Below, one piece after another: positions 52,840-62,679 of a DNA stretch of 64,000 nucleotides (position 1 is the first letter of the stretch; each line of letters begins with the position of its first letter). Both the position numbers and the translations under genes were made by a program. A model generated the notes under the pieces. The model saw nothing but the letters and a program-made list of their open reading frames with translations, did not search any database and was not told the origin of the DNA. Source of the stretch: Psychroserpens sp. SPM9 (GTDB taxonomy: Bacteria > Bacteroidota > Bacteroidia > Flavobacteriales > Flavobacteriaceae). The stretch covers positions 520,528 through 584,527 of the forward strand of contig NZ_JANZNR010000003.1 in NCBI RefSeq assembly GCF_025153525.1, in the 5' to 3' direction.

Positions 52840-53850
52840 ATGAACGGCCATTTTGTGATTTCTTTAGATTACGAAATTCATTGGGGAGTTTTTGATAAAA
52901 AAACAGTCGATGAATACAAAGTTAATCTTGAAAATGTTGGAAAAGTTATTGATCGCCTTTTGGAAATGAGTGACAAATATGGTGTAAAACTTACCTTCTC
53001 TACTGTAGGTTTTTTATTTGCTGAAAACAAAACAGAACTTTTGAAACAGCTTCCTGAAGACAAACCAACCTACCTGATCGAAAATTTTAGTCCGTACCCA
53101 TTACTAGATGCCATTGGTGAAAACGAAGACGAAGATCCGTTTCATTATGCATTATCTGGGATTAAGCAAATTAAGAATAATGGGAATCATGAAATTGGAA
53201 CGCATACATTCTGCCATTTTTATTGTCATGAACACGGTCAAACCGTCGAGCAGTTTGATGCAGATATAGAAGCTGCTGTTCGTATTGCAAAGCCTTTAGA
53301 TATTGCCATTGAAAGTATCGTATTTCCTAGAAATATGATTGATGCAAATAAAGCAATAGACCAACCGTATCTTGATGTTTGTTATAAACACGGTATCAAA
53401 TCTTTTAGAGGAAAAGAAAAAGCCTATATCTATAATATTCATACCACTAAGTTTTACCATGGCTGGTATCTTTTCAAAATTTTAAGATTACTGGATACCT
53501 ACATTAATGTGACGGGATCAAACACCTATAAGGTTGAAGAACTAAACAGAAACAATAAAGTTTATAACTTGCCTTCTAGCCGATTAATGAGAGCTTACAG
53601 TAGCAAGCTTAAGTTTCTTGAACCTTTAAAAGTAAGGCGAATTAAAAAGGCAATGACACATGCTGCCAAGCATAACGAAATGTTTCATCTTTGGTGGCAT
53701 CCTCATAATTTTGGTGCTCAAATGGATGAGAATTTTAAAAATTTAGAAGCAATTTTTAAAACCTATAAGAAACTAAACGAATCTTACGGCTTTCAGAGTG
53801 AAACCATGACTGGACTTTCCAATAAAATTAAATTGTCATACCAAAAATAA
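52840..53850 (+). CDS. NodB-type polysaccharide deacetylase
   Basis: 336 residues from ATG 52840; an ATG at 52825 adds five residues. FVISLDYEIHWGVFD carries the catalytic/metal Asp, and EIGTHTFCHFYCHEHG the H-x3-H metal site with the His of THTFCH. Late in the protein, HLWWHPHNFGAQ provides the conserved C-terminal His. Such enzymes remove N-acetyl groups from a sugar in the chain. It stands between the divergent acyltransferase and the aminotransferase gene and has its own promoter box. No signal peptide, so action is probably cytoplasmic. Confidence 0.87.
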   Translation: MNGHFVISLDYEIHWGVFDKKTVDEYKVNLENVGKVIDRLLEMSDKYGVKLTFSTVGFLFAENKTELLKQLPEDKPTYLIENFSPYPLLDAIGENEDEDPFHYALSGIKQIKNNGNHEIGTHTFCHFYCHEHGQTVEQFDADIEAAVRIAKPLDIAIESIVFPRNMIDANKAIDQPYLDVCYKHGIKSFRGKEKAYIYNIHTTKFYHGWYLFKILRLLDTYINVTGSNTYKVEELNRNNKVYNLPSSRLMRAYSSKLKFLEPLKVRRIKKAMTHAAKHNEMFHLWWHPHNFGAQMDENFKNLEAIFKTYKKLNESYGFQSETMTGLSNKIKLSYQK

Positions 53851-53874
53851 TAATCTGATTTAGTTGTAAAGACT

Positions 53875-53901
53875 AAAAAACAACGTGAAAAATTGTTTTT
53901 T
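53875..53901 (+). terminator. Possible weak terminator after the deacetylase gene
   Basis: AAAAAACAA (53875-53883) and TTGTTTTTT (53893-53901) can pair over 9 bp with a 9-nt loop, ending in a T-run. The stem is almost all A-T, so the hairpin would be weak. Confidence 0.4.
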
Positions 53902-54059
53902 ATCGTGTTTATTTGGTTCATCGTATCGTATTGGTGCATATTTAAGCAGAATTTCTAATAAGAGCCCTTAATTGTAAGTCCGATTTGCAGATCTTCTAAC
54001 CCAAATCCCTCACTAACAATAATAATTGTATAGTAATAAACTTACTTAACAGATTGATT

Positions 54060-55184
54060 ATGGAATCAAAAATTTGGTTGTCTACACCGCACATGGGCGG
54101 AAATGAGCAATCTTATATTAATAATGCCTTTGAAACTAATTGGATAGCTCCATTAGGTCCACATGTTAATGGTTTTGAAAGCGATATACAAAACTATCTG
54201 AAACAAGATAGTCACGTTGCTGCGCTCAGTTCTGGAACTGCAGCAATTCATTTGGGTCTTATTTTATTAAATGTTGGTAAAGGTGACGAAGTTATTTGTC
54301 AGAGTAAAACCTTTTCCGCTTCAGCAAATCCTATTATATATCAAGGTGCAACTCCTGTTTTTGTAGATAGCGAAACAAGCACCTGGAATATATGTCCGGA
54401 ACAGCTAGAAATAGCCATCAAAGACCGTATTAATAAAGGGAAAAAGCCTAAAGCCATTATTGCAGTCCATTTATATGGCATGCCCTATCAAGTTGATGCC
54501 ATTCATGCTGTCGCCAATACTTATGATATTCCTGTACTAGAAGATAGCGCTGAAGCCTTAGGAAGTACCTACAATTCAATAAAATGCGGCACCTTTGGTG
54601 ATATTGCTATTTTATCTTTTAATGGGAACAAAATTATTACAACTTCCGGTGGTGGTGCTTTGGTAACTAAAAACATTAAACTGAAAGAAAAAGCGGTCTT
54701 TTTAGCCACTCAAGCCAGAGAAAAAGCTGTAGAGTATCTTCATGAGTCGATTGGTTATAATTATCGATTATCTAACGTGCTTGCTGGTATTGGCAGAGGA
54801 CAAATGGAAGTCTTAAACGATAGAGTGTCTGCGCGAAGAAGCAATTACGAGTTTTACAAAGAAAGCTTCAAAACGCTTGAAGAGCTTCAGTTTGTAGATG
54901 AACCACAGGGTAGTTTTTCCAATCGTTGGTTATCCTGCATGCTAACGCCTTCCGAAGAAATCAGAGAAGGATTACGATTGGCATTAGAAGCTTTAAATAT
55001 TGAAACCAGACCACTTTGGAAACCGATGCATCAGCAACCCGTTTTTAAGGATGCGCCTAAATATCTTAATGGTGTTTCAGACGATTTATTTGAAAAAGGC
55101 TTATGTTTGCCTAGCGGGTCTAACCTGACTGAATATGAATTAAATAGAGTAATATCAGCAATAAAAACGTATTTTAGAGCATGA
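54060..55184 (+). CDS. DegT/DnrJ/EryC1 aminotransferase, PglE-like
   Basis: 374 residues from the ATG at 54060 (MESKIWLSTPHMGG); a TTG six bases earlier is not needed. Fold-type I PLP sugar aminotransferase: LSSGTAAIHLGLIL, DEVICQSKTFSASANPI, VHLYGMPYQVDAI, LEDSAEALGSTYN and GDIAILSFNGNKIITTSGGGAL with the PLP Lys after NGN. Best fit is C4-amination of UDP-4-keto-6-deoxy sugars made by the PglF-type gene, which overlaps its stop by 4 nt. Confidence 0.92.
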   Translation: MESKIWLSTPHMGGNEQSYINNAFETNWIAPLGPHVNGFESDIQNYLKQDSHVAALSSGTAAIHLGLILLNVGKGDEVICQSKTFSASANPIIYQGATPVFVDSETSTWNICPEQLEIAIKDRINKGKKPKAIIAVHLYGMPYQVDAIHAVANTYDIPVLEDSAEALGSTYNSIKCGTFGDIAILSFNGNKIITTSGGGALVTKNIKLKEKAVFLATQAREKAVEYLHESIGYNYRLSNVLAGIGRGQMEVLNDRVSARRSNYEFYKESFKTLEELQFVDEPQGSFSNRWLSCMLTPSEEIREGLRLALEALNIETRPLWKPMHQQPVFKDAPKYLNGVSDDLFEKGLCLPSGSNLTEYELNRVISAIKTYFRA

Positions 55185-57073
55185 TTAAACGTCTACTACA
55201 AAAAATCTCAAACCGATATGCCTCCAAATGGTTGGTCATGCTTTTCGATTTATGTATCGTAGCATTTACCTTTGTAGCCGCTTATATTATACGCTTTAAT
55301 TTCAAATTAGATTTTGATTTTATTGTGATGATTAAGCAGGTACCTTTTGTGTTTTTGGCGGCTTTGATTAGTTTCGTCTTAGTTGGTTCTTATAAAGGTG
55401 TAGTTAGATTTACCGGATTTAAAGATGTTGTAAACATTATTATTGGTGTTAATATTTTAGCTACAATTCTTATCATTTCGACGTTTTTTAGCCGACGCTT
55501 AAACTACGAGAGTATTTTTAATATTTCTGGATCGATAATATACATTCATTTATTACTTAATATTCTTTTTCTTGTTGGTTCTAAGCTGTTTGTGAAATCG
55601 GTATATAATAAACTAATACAAGATTTTGAAACACAAAAACGTGTTTTAATCTTTGGGGCAGGAAATGCAGGCATGATTACCTATGATGCGATTACGAATG
55701 ACCCGAAGAACAGCCACGTCATTATTGGTTTTATTGATGACAACGAAAGAAAAGTTGGTAAAAAAATCAACACACTTAGTGTTTACAGCATCGATAAAAT
55801 TACTAAGGATTTTATAGAAAAACACGGTGTTGAAGAAGTTATTATTTCGGTACAAAACATCGAGTCTTCAAGGCTTTTACAAATTTCCGGACTGTTATTT
55901 GAATTAGGCTTAAAAGTAAAAATCGTCCCTCCTGTTCAAAACTGGATTGATGGAGATTTGAGTGTTGGTCAAATAAAAGAAGTTAATATTGAAGACCTGT
56001 TAGGTCGTGATCCTATTTCTATTAGTAACCCAGCGCTTCTTGACGAATATGAAAATCAAATCATTTTAATTACTGGTGCGGCTGGCTCTATTGGTAGTGA
56101 AATTGCCCGAAAAGCCACTAATTACAACTATAAAAAATTAATTCTTGTCGATAGTGCCGAGTCACCACTTTATGACTTGCAGCAAGAGTTTATTCAGAAA
56201 AAGATTAAAAATTTTGTCGCTGTTGTTGCCGATGTACGTGATTTTAGACGTATGGAACAATTGTTTCAACTTCATAAACCTAAAATATTATTCCATGCGG
56301 CAGCCTATAAGCATGTTCCGTTGATGGAAAACAATCCTTATGAAGCTGTGAGTGTTAATATTGGTGGTACGCGACATATGGCGAGTCTATCTGTTAAGCA
56401 TGGTGTGAATAAATTCGTATTGATTTCTACAGATAAAGCGGTTAACCCAACCAATGTGATGGGAGCTACTAAGCGTATTGCCGAGCTTTATGTTAATTGT
56501 TTACAAGGAAAAGGTAAGACGAAGTTTATTACAACGCGCTTCGGAAATGTTCTCGGTTCGAATGGTTCTGTGATTCCATTGTTTAAAAAGCAAATCGAAA
56601 ATGGCGGTCCGTTAACGGTGACTCACAAAGACATCACTCGTTATTTTATGACAATCTCTGAAGCTTGTCAGCTCGTATTAGAAGCTGCAACTATGGGGAA
56701 TGGTGGTGAAATATTTGTATTTGATATGGGAGAATCTGTAAAGATTTTCGATCTCGCTAAAAACATGATTATTCTTTCAGGCTTACGTTACCCTGAAGAT
56801 ATCGATATTAAAATAACAGGATTACGTCCTGGAGAAAAAATTTATGAAGAGCTCTTAGCCGATGGTGAAAATACCAGAGCAACCTACCATGAAAAAATCA
56901 TGATTGCTAAAACGAAACATTTAGACATTTTAACAATTAGCGATAAAATTTCTAATTTATGTGCCGTAAATTCAAAATCACAAAACTTAGAAATCGTATC
57001 ACTTATAAAAGATATAGTACCAGAATTTATTTCTAATAATTCAAAATTTGAAGTCTTAGATTCAAAAAAATAA
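55181..57073 (+). CDS. Membrane-bound UDP-sugar 4,6-dehydratase, PglF/WbpM/CapD-like
   Basis: 630 residues. Four N-terminal transmembrane helices (about 18-140), a CoA-binding-like Rossmann domain (RVLIFGAGNAGMITYDAI, about 150-165), then the short-chain NAD domain with LITGAAGSIGSEIARKA (about 290) and STDKAVNPTNVMGATKRIAE (about 415), which carries the dehydratase catalytic pair in place of Tyr-x3-Lys alone. TGLRPGEKIYEELLADGE closes the family pattern. First step of a 4-amino-4,6-dideoxy sugar. ATGA overlap with the aminotransferase gene. Confidence 0.93.
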   Translation: MIKRLLQKISNRYASKWLVMLFDLCIVAFTFVAAYIIRFNFKLDFDFIVMIKQVPFVFLAALISFVLVGSYKGVVRFTGFKDVVNIIIGVNILATILIISTFFSRRLNYESIFNISGSIIYIHLLLNILFLVGSKLFVKSVYNKLIQDFETQKRVLIFGAGNAGMITYDAITNDPKNSHVIIGFIDDNERKVGKKINTLSVYSIDKITKDFIEKHGVEEVIISVQNIESSRLLQISGLLFELGLKVKIVPPVQNWIDGDLSVGQIKEVNIEDLLGRDPISISNPALLDEYENQIILITGAAGSIGSEIARKATNYNYKKLILVDSAESPLYDLQQEFIQKKIKNFVAVVADVRDFRRMEQLFQLHKPKILFHAAAYKHVPLMENNPYEAVSVNIGGTRHMASLSVKHGVNKFVLISTDKAVNPTNVMGATKRIAELYVNCLQGKGKTKFITTRFGNVLGSNGSVIPLFKKQIENGGPLTVTHKDITRYFMTISEACQLVLEAATMGNGGEIFVFDMGESVKIFDLAKNMIILSGLRYPEDIDIKITGLRPGEKIYEELLADGENTRATYHEKIMIAKTKHLDILTISDKISNLCAVNSKSQNLEIVSLIKDIVPEFISNNSKFEVLDSKK

Positions 57074-57094
57074 ACTTAACCAATTCAAACTATT

Positions 57095-57889
57095 ATGCGA
57101 CAAAATATTAGTAACATCCACAAATTCTTTTTGTTATTTACATTGGTCATTTTATCCTCTTGCGGATCAAGAAAAAACATCGTCTATTTTCAGGATGAAC
57201 CTATAACGAATCAGAGTTTAAGTGAGCTAGATAACAACTATCAATTACGCTATAAACCTAATGATATATTAACTATTGATGTTGCTGCTGAAGTCGCCGA
57301 ATCGGTTGCTGCTTTTAACCTTCCTGCTGTTGCTTACAATACAAACAGCACGACTTCTGCCCAAACGCAGGTGTTAAGACAAACCTATTTAATTGATCCT
57401 GATGGTAATATTGAATTCCCTGTTTTAGGAACTGTAAAAATGGAAGGACTTACCCGAGTTGAAGCTACAGAAATGCTCAAAGAAAAAATTAGTGTGTATG
57501 TAAAAGAGTTTATAGTAAATATCAGATTGGTTAATTTCACGATTTCTGTGATGGGAGAAGTTAATAGACCTGGAACCTACACCGTTGAAGGCGAACGTAT
57601 TTCTTTAGTACAAGCGCTTGGTTTGGCTGGTGATTTAACCATTTATGGAAAGCGTAATAATGTCTTCTTAATTCGTGAAATAGACGGAAAGAAAAAATAC
57701 GCTAAATATGATTTAACTTCAATTAACGTTGTTAATTCTCCTGTATATTATCTTTCGCAAAATGATATTATTTACGTAGAACCTAACGATGCCAAAGTAA
57801 AAACATCTTCTTACAATCCAAATACTGGTGTATTAATTTCAGCTATTGGTACACTCGCAACTATTGTTGCCATATTTGTTGTTCGTTAA
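57095..57889 (+). CDS. Polysaccharide export lipoprotein, Wza-like
   Basis: 264 residues. Lipoprotein signal LFTLVILSSCGSRKN (Cys about residue 23), then the polysaccharide-export domain: RYKPNDILTIDVAAE and DPDGNIEFPVLGTVKMEGLTRVEATEML (about 105-130), one SLBB segment (VNFTISVMGEVNRPGTYTVEGERISLVQALGLAGDLT), and a C-terminal hydrophobic stretch (LISAIGTLATIVAIFVV) that would be the outer-membrane anchor. Forms the outer-membrane pore and works with the Wzc-type kinase 19 nt downstream. Confidence 0.93.
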   Translation: MRQNISNIHKFFLLFTLVILSSCGSRKNIVYFQDEPITNQSLSELDNNYQLRYKPNDILTIDVAAEVAESVAAFNLPAVAYNTNSTTSAQTQVLRQTYLIDPDGNIEFPVLGTVKMEGLTRVEATEMLKEKISVYVKEFIVNIRLVNFTISVMGEVNRPGTYTVEGERISLVQALGLAGDLTIYGKRNNVFLIREIDGKKKYAKYDLTSINVVNSPVYYLSQNDIIYVEPNDAKVKTSSYNPNTGVLISAIGTLATIVAIFVVR

Positions 57890-57907
57890 TAAAAAGATCC
57901 TACTATT

Positions 57908-60256
57908 ATGTCTCAAAATTCATCGTCAAATAAAGACACTATTATCAATCTGGTTGAGTTATACCTATCTAAATGGAAACTCATTCTCGTTTGTGTGTTG
58001 ATTGCTTTAGCTTTTGCTTTTCTGAAAATTAGATATAGCACGTCCTTATATCAGGCGACAGCTACAATTAAACTTAAAGAAGATGAAAATTCACGGAGTC
58101 TTGCTGAAATTTCCTCGCTTCAAAATGGTGGTTTAGGTAGTACATTACCCAATGTTACTGATGAAATTCAGGTCATTAAATCGCGTACCATTTTAACCGA
58201 AGTTGTTAAAGACCTCAAGTTGAATATCAGGTATTTTGTTAGTGGTAAAGTAAAACAAGAGGAAGTCTATTCTCATCCGCCAGTGAATATTAGTTTTTTC
58301 ATGAATGATTCGCTAGTTGGAAACATTAACAAGTCATTACATATCAAAATACTATCGGCTCAAAAATTTGAACTCTCAAATATTAATACCAATAAGCTCT
58401 TAGAATTTAAGTCTGGAGAAACTTCCACGCATAGTTTTGGAGAACGTGTTAAAACATCGTTTGGGTCGTTTGTACTAACGCCTAATTTGGGTACCTATGG
58501 TTCTGAACCTGGTGCATTTGTTGAGATTAGAATTAACCCTATTCACAGTGTGGTACAATCTTATCGCGATAAGATAAAACTTAGTACGACCGAAAAATCA
58601 AACGTGATCCAATTGTCGCTTAATGAAAGCATCATGGAAAAAGCTCGTTTGGTATTAGACAAAGTCATAGAAAAATATAATGCCGATGTAGTTAATGATA
58701 AAGAGCAAATTGTACAAACAACTTCTGAGTTTATCACCAATCGTTTAAATATTGTATCTAACGAATTAGAACAAGTCGATTTTACTGCTGAAAAACTTCA
58801 GAAAGATAACCGCTTAACGGCCTTGTCGTCACAATCTAATATTTTTCTGGAAAGCGAACGTTTAACTGATGCCAAAATCAACGAAACGAGCAATCAATTG
58901 CAATTGGTTGAATATATGAGTGAAAATCTCAATGATGAAAACCGAGAATCAGATTTACTTCCTGATATAGCTATTGGCGACAGTGATGTTGCACAAATCA
59001 CCAAAAACATTAACGAACTGGTTTTACAAAGAGACCAGATTCTAAAAAATTCGAGTGACAAAAACCCAACGGTTGTTAGGCTTAACGATCAGATTAATGC
59101 CTTAAAAGGAAATCTTAATCAGAGTTTAGGTAATATTAAATCTGCTAATGAGATTACGCTTAGAAATCTCAACCGTCAAGGGAGTAGAATTCGTGGGCAA
59201 ATTTATTCGGCACCAGGCAAAGAACGCCAGTTTAGAGATATTAAGCGTCAACAAGATATCAAAGAGTCGCTATACCTCTATTTATTAGAAAAGCGTGAAG
59301 AAACGGCCATTACTTTAGGGATGTCTACTGCCAATGCTAAAGTAGTTGATTATGCGTATACCAATGCTGATCCTGTGGCGCCAAAACAAAAAGTGATTTA
59401 TTTGGCATCCTTATTAATTGGTTTGTTTATTCCGGTGTCACTTATTTATGCCAAAGATTTAGTTGATAATAAAATTCACACGAAGGAAGACATTTTACGA
59501 CTGGTAAAAGCACCATTTATTGGCGACATTCCAAAATCTGAACTAAAGCAAAAAGTAGTCAATAAGGTAGATTATTCACCTAAAGCTGAAGCGTTCAGAA
59601 TCTTGAGAACCAATATTGATTTTATGCTTCAGAAGTATGACAAACCGTGTAAAACTGTTTTTGTCACATCAACAACCGCTCAAGAAGGTAAATCACATAC
59701 CACAACCAACCTGGCGAGTTCATTCTCATTTTCCGATAAGAAAACTTTACTCATTGAAACCGATATTAGAGTTCCGAGAGTTAACGATTATTTAAATATT
59801 AAAGCCGACAAAGGTTTAACCGATTTTATTTCAGATAAATCGTTAAACATTGCTGATGTTACAGTGAAGCAAAAGGACAATCCGTTTTTAGATGTTATTC
59901 CGTCAGGAACTGTCCCACCTAATCCTGCCGAATTATTGATGAGCGATCGTGTTAATTTCCTATTTGAAAAGGTAAAAAAAGAATACGATTATATTATTGT
60001 GGATACGGCTGCTGTTGGATTGGTTACAGATACTTTACTCATTAGTGATCATGCTGATATTTTTATTTATGTGGTAAGCGCGAATAATATTGATAAACGT
60101 CAGTTACATATTGCTCAAACTATGTATGAAGAAAAACGTTTACCAAATATGGTGACGCTTCTTAACGGTTCGGTTAAAAAGAAAGGCTACGGTTATGGCT
60201 ATGGTGATAATCCGCAAAAAAATAAAAAATGGTATGCTAAGCTTTTAGGACGTTAG
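57908..60256 (+). CDS. Wzc-like chain-length regulator and tyrosine autokinase
   Basis: 782 residues. Wzz-type N-terminal domain with a first transmembrane helix (about 27-47), a long coiled-coil periplasmic region (about 260-460), a second helix (about 490-512), then a BY-kinase domain: Walker A TSTTAQEGKSHTTTNLA (about 597), Walker A' LIETDIRVPRV, Walker B DYIIVDTAAVG. The C-terminus is KGYGYGYGDNPQKNKKWYAKLL, a short Tyr cluster for autophosphorylation. It controls polymer length and export. Last gene of the polysaccharide cluster. Confidence 0.93.
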   Translation: MSQNSSSNKDTIINLVELYLSKWKLILVCVLIALAFAFLKIRYSTSLYQATATIKLKEDENSRSLAEISSLQNGGLGSTLPNVTDEIQVIKSRTILTEVVKDLKLNIRYFVSGKVKQEEVYSHPPVNISFFMNDSLVGNINKSLHIKILSAQKFELSNINTNKLLEFKSGETSTHSFGERVKTSFGSFVLTPNLGTYGSEPGAFVEIRINPIHSVVQSYRDKIKLSTTEKSNVIQLSLNESIMEKARLVLDKVIEKYNADVVNDKEQIVQTTSEFITNRLNIVSNELEQVDFTAEKLQKDNRLTALSSQSNIFLESERLTDAKINETSNQLQLVEYMSENLNDENRESDLLPDIAIGDSDVAQITKNINELVLQRDQILKNSSDKNPTVVRLNDQINALKGNLNQSLGNIKSANEITLRNLNRQGSRIRGQIYSAPGKERQFRDIKRQQDIKESLYLYLLEKREETAITLGMSTANAKVVDYAYTNADPVAPKQKVIYLASLLIGLFIPVSLIYAKDLVDNKIHTKEDILRLVKAPFIGDIPKSELKQKVVNKVDYSPKAEAFRILRTNIDFMLQKYDKPCKTVFVTSTTAQEGKSHTTTNLASSFSFSDKKTLLIETDIRVPRVNDYLNIKADKGLTDFISDKSLNIADVTVKQKDNPFLDVIPSGTVPPNPAELLMSDRVNFLFEKVKKEYDYIIVDTAAVGLVTDTLLISDHADIFIYVVSANNIDKRQLHIAQTMYEEKRLPNMVTLLNGSVKKKGYGYGYGDNPQKNKKWYAKLLGR

Positions 60257-60259
60257 GTT

Positions 60260-61432
60260 CTAGAGCTTGCGACGTTTCTTTTCTTGCTTCAGTAGATTGA
60301 GTTCTCTACTGGTTTGTCCGGCAACCGATGTATTTTCTTCAGCACGACGAATCAGGTAAGGCATCACATCTTTGACAGGTCCGAAAGGCACATATTTAGC
60401 CACATTATAGCCTTGATTGGCGAGATTAAAACTGATATGATCGCTCATTCCGTAAAGCTGACCAAACCACACATTATTATCGGTTTTGTCGATACCAAGT
60501 TCTTGCATGAGTTCCATAGCGAGATAGCAACTCTGTTCGTTATGGGTTCCGATAAACAAGGAAATGGTTTCCAAATGTTTCAGAATATAAGTCATACAGG
60601 TGTCAAAATTCTCGTCGGTTGCCTGCTTATGCTCACATATTGGTGAAGGGTAGCCCTTCTCCTCTGCTCTTTTACGTTCTTTTTCCATATACGCACCACG
60701 AACAATTTTAAATCCGACTTTAAAACCATCCGCAACCGCACGTTCATGAATCCCTTTTAAGTAGTCTAAGCGATCCCAACGATAAGTCTGTAAGGTATTA
60801 TAAACAATCGGTTTGGTGGTATTATACTTTCGCATCAAGGCTTCACAAAGATCGTCGGCTGCATCTTGCATCCAGCTTTCTTCGCCATCGATTAGAACTT
60901 CCACATCTTTCTCTTTAGCCAATTGACAAACCGCATCAAAACGCGCTACAATACGATCCCATTCGTCTTGTTCAGCAGAGGTAAGTGTTTTACCTTCGCC
61001 TAATTTCTGATAAAGATAAAAACGCCCAAAACCAGTAGGTTTAAACACGACAATTGGCATGGCTTCCTTTTCATCGGCGAATTTGATAATCTTTAATATT
61101 TTATCACGAGCTTCATCAAAAGTCGACTCTTCCTCTTTCCCTTCTACCGAATAATCTAAAACCGAACTTACGCCTTTGGTATACATAAGGTCAATAACTG
61201 GCAAGCAATCCTCTTCGTTAACACCGCCACAAAAATGATCAAATACCGTAGAACGAATTAAGCCTTCAACAGGCAAATGCGCCTTAAGTGCAAAATTGGT
61301 CGCTGCAGTCCCAATACGAACCATAGGCTCATAAGAAATCATTTTAAATAAAAAATAAGCACGTTCTAATTGTGAATCATTTTTTAGTGCAAAAGCAACT
61401 TCGGTGTTATCAAAAAGTGTCTTTGTATTCAT
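60260..61432 (-). CDS. Proline dehydrogenase
   Basis: 390 residues from ATG 61432; a GTG further upstream adds six residues and is unlikely. FAD-dependent TIM barrel: LDYSVEGKEEES, VVFKPTGFGRFYLYQKLGEG, EVLIDGEESWMQDAADDLCE, VYNTLQTYRWDRLDYLKG, FKIVRGAYMEKERKRAEEKG and IGTHNEQSCYLAMELMQELGI. Converts proline to pyrroline-5-carboxylate. It is convergent with the Wzc gene (3 nt apart) and divergent from aroB, a neighbour pair often seen in flavobacteria. Confidence 0.92.
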   Translation of the reverse strand: MNTKTLFDNTEVAFALKNDSQLERAYFLFKMISYEPMVRIGTAATNFALKAHLPVEGLIRSTVFDHFCGGVNEEDCLPVIDLMYTKGVSSVLDYSVEGKEEESTFDEARDKILKIIKFADEKEAMPIVVFKPTGFGRFYLYQKLGEGKTLTSAEQDEWDRIVARFDAVCQLAKEKDVEVLIDGEESWMQDAADDLCEALMRKYNTTKPIVYNTLQTYRWDRLDYLKGIHERAVADGFKVGFKIVRGAYMEKERKRAEEKGYPSPICEHKQATDENFDTCMTYILKHLETISLFIGTHNEQSCYLAMELMQELGIDKTDNNVWFGQLYGMSDHISFNLANQGYNVAKYVPFGPVKDVMPYLIRRAEENTSVAGQTSRELNLLKQEKKRRKL

Positions 61433-61526
61433 TGCTTGAAAAATAATCACAAAAATAATTATTCGGTTGCTATTATGTAACTAAAAGTCGCTAATTTTCC
61501 ACTTTCTTAGAAAGATTAGATTTAGC

Positions 61527-62597
61527 ATGAATTCTATAGCCACAAAAACATACACCGTTCATTTTAACGATACAGCTTACCAGGCGCTTAACAACTATAT
61601 TGAAACCCATGATTTTTCAAAAATTTTCATCCTTGTAGACAGCAATACTCACGAACATTGTCTGCCGAAGTTTATGTCGCATTTAGAAACTTCTCTTGCT
61701 ATTGAAGTGATAGAAATGGAAGCTGGCGAGCCACACAAAAATATTGAAACCTGTCTTGGGATATGGAATGTACTTTCTGAACTTGGTGCCGACCGCAAAA
61801 GCTTGATGCTTAATCTTGGAGGTGGTGTCGTGACCGATTTAGGCGGATTTGTGGCTTGTACATTTAAGCGTGGTATTAAGTATATCAACATTCCAACCTC
61901 ATTATTAGCAATGGTAGATGCCTCTGTTGGTGGGAAAACCGGAGTGGATCTTGGTGCTTTAAAAAATCAAATTGGTGTGATTAACACTGGTGACATGGTG
62001 ATTATTGATACGTCGTATTTAGATACCTTGCCTCAAAATCAAATGAAGTCTGGTTTGGCTGAAATGCTAAAACACGGCCTTATTAAAGACCGTCAGTATT
62101 TTGATAGATTATCTGATTTATCAAAGTTAAAACTTGAAGATCTGGATGTTTTAATCCATGAATCTGTAGTCATAAAAAAAGATATTGTTACAAAAGATGA
62201 GTTAGAACTAGGTGAACGAAAGCATCTAAATTTCGGTCATACCATAGGTCACGCTATCGAATCCTATTTTTTGAGTCACCCAGAAAAAGAAGAGCTCTTA
62301 CATGGTGAAGCTATTGCTATCGGAATGATTTTAGAGTCTTATATCTCTTCGGAATTACTGGGTTTACCAAAAGATGATTTAAGTCATATTACAAACGTCA
62401 TTAATGGGATTTATGATTTTGTTGCGATAGCACCTTCAGATTACGATGCAATTATAGAATTATTAAAACACGACAAGAAAAACGAACATGGTAATATTAA
62501 TTTTGTGCTTTTGGAAGCTATTGGCAAGCCTAAGATTAATTGCCTTGTTGACAATGCGTTAATTATGAAGAGTTTCGATTATTATACCGAACAATAA
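61527..62597 (+). CDS. aroB: 3-dehydroquinate synthase
   Basis: 356 residues. NAD-binding GGGVVTDLGGFVACTFKRGI, the PTSLLAMVDASVGGKTGVD block (about residue 115-135), SGLAEMLKHGLI, and the metal-binding His set in LNFGHTIGHAIE (about residue 235-245) with HGEAIAIGM. Second step of the shikimate pathway, from DAHP to 3-dehydroquinate. ATG start. An AATCTA/TAGATT hairpin follows within 62614-62650 and may end the transcript. Confidence 0.96.
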   Translation: MNSIATKTYTVHFNDTAYQALNNYIETHDFSKIFILVDSNTHEHCLPKFMSHLETSLAIEVIEMEAGEPHKNIETCLGIWNVLSELGADRKSLMLNLGGGVVTDLGGFVACTFKRGIKYINIPTSLLAMVDASVGGKTGVDLGALKNQIGVINTGDMVIIDTSYLDTLPQNQMKSGLAEMLKHGLIKDRQYFDRLSDLSKLKLEDLDVLIHESVVIKKDIVTKDELELGERKHLNFGHTIGHAIESYFLSHPEKEELLHGEAIAIGMILESYISSELLGLPKDDLSHITNVINGIYDFVAIAPSDYDAIIELLKHDKKNEHGNINFVLLEAIGKPKINCLVDNALIMKSFDYYTEQ

Positions 62598-62679
62598 CCC
62601 ACTTGTTTTCTAATTTTACAATCTAAAACCTCTATTTTGTAGATTATTTTCTCTATATTTAAAGTCATAATCATTCAAA

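Noticed and set aside
61455..61468. Third ATTCG box upstream of proline dehydrogenase (TTATTCGG)
   Set aside because: Matches only the first seven bases, lies much closer to the start than the paired boxes and has no second box.
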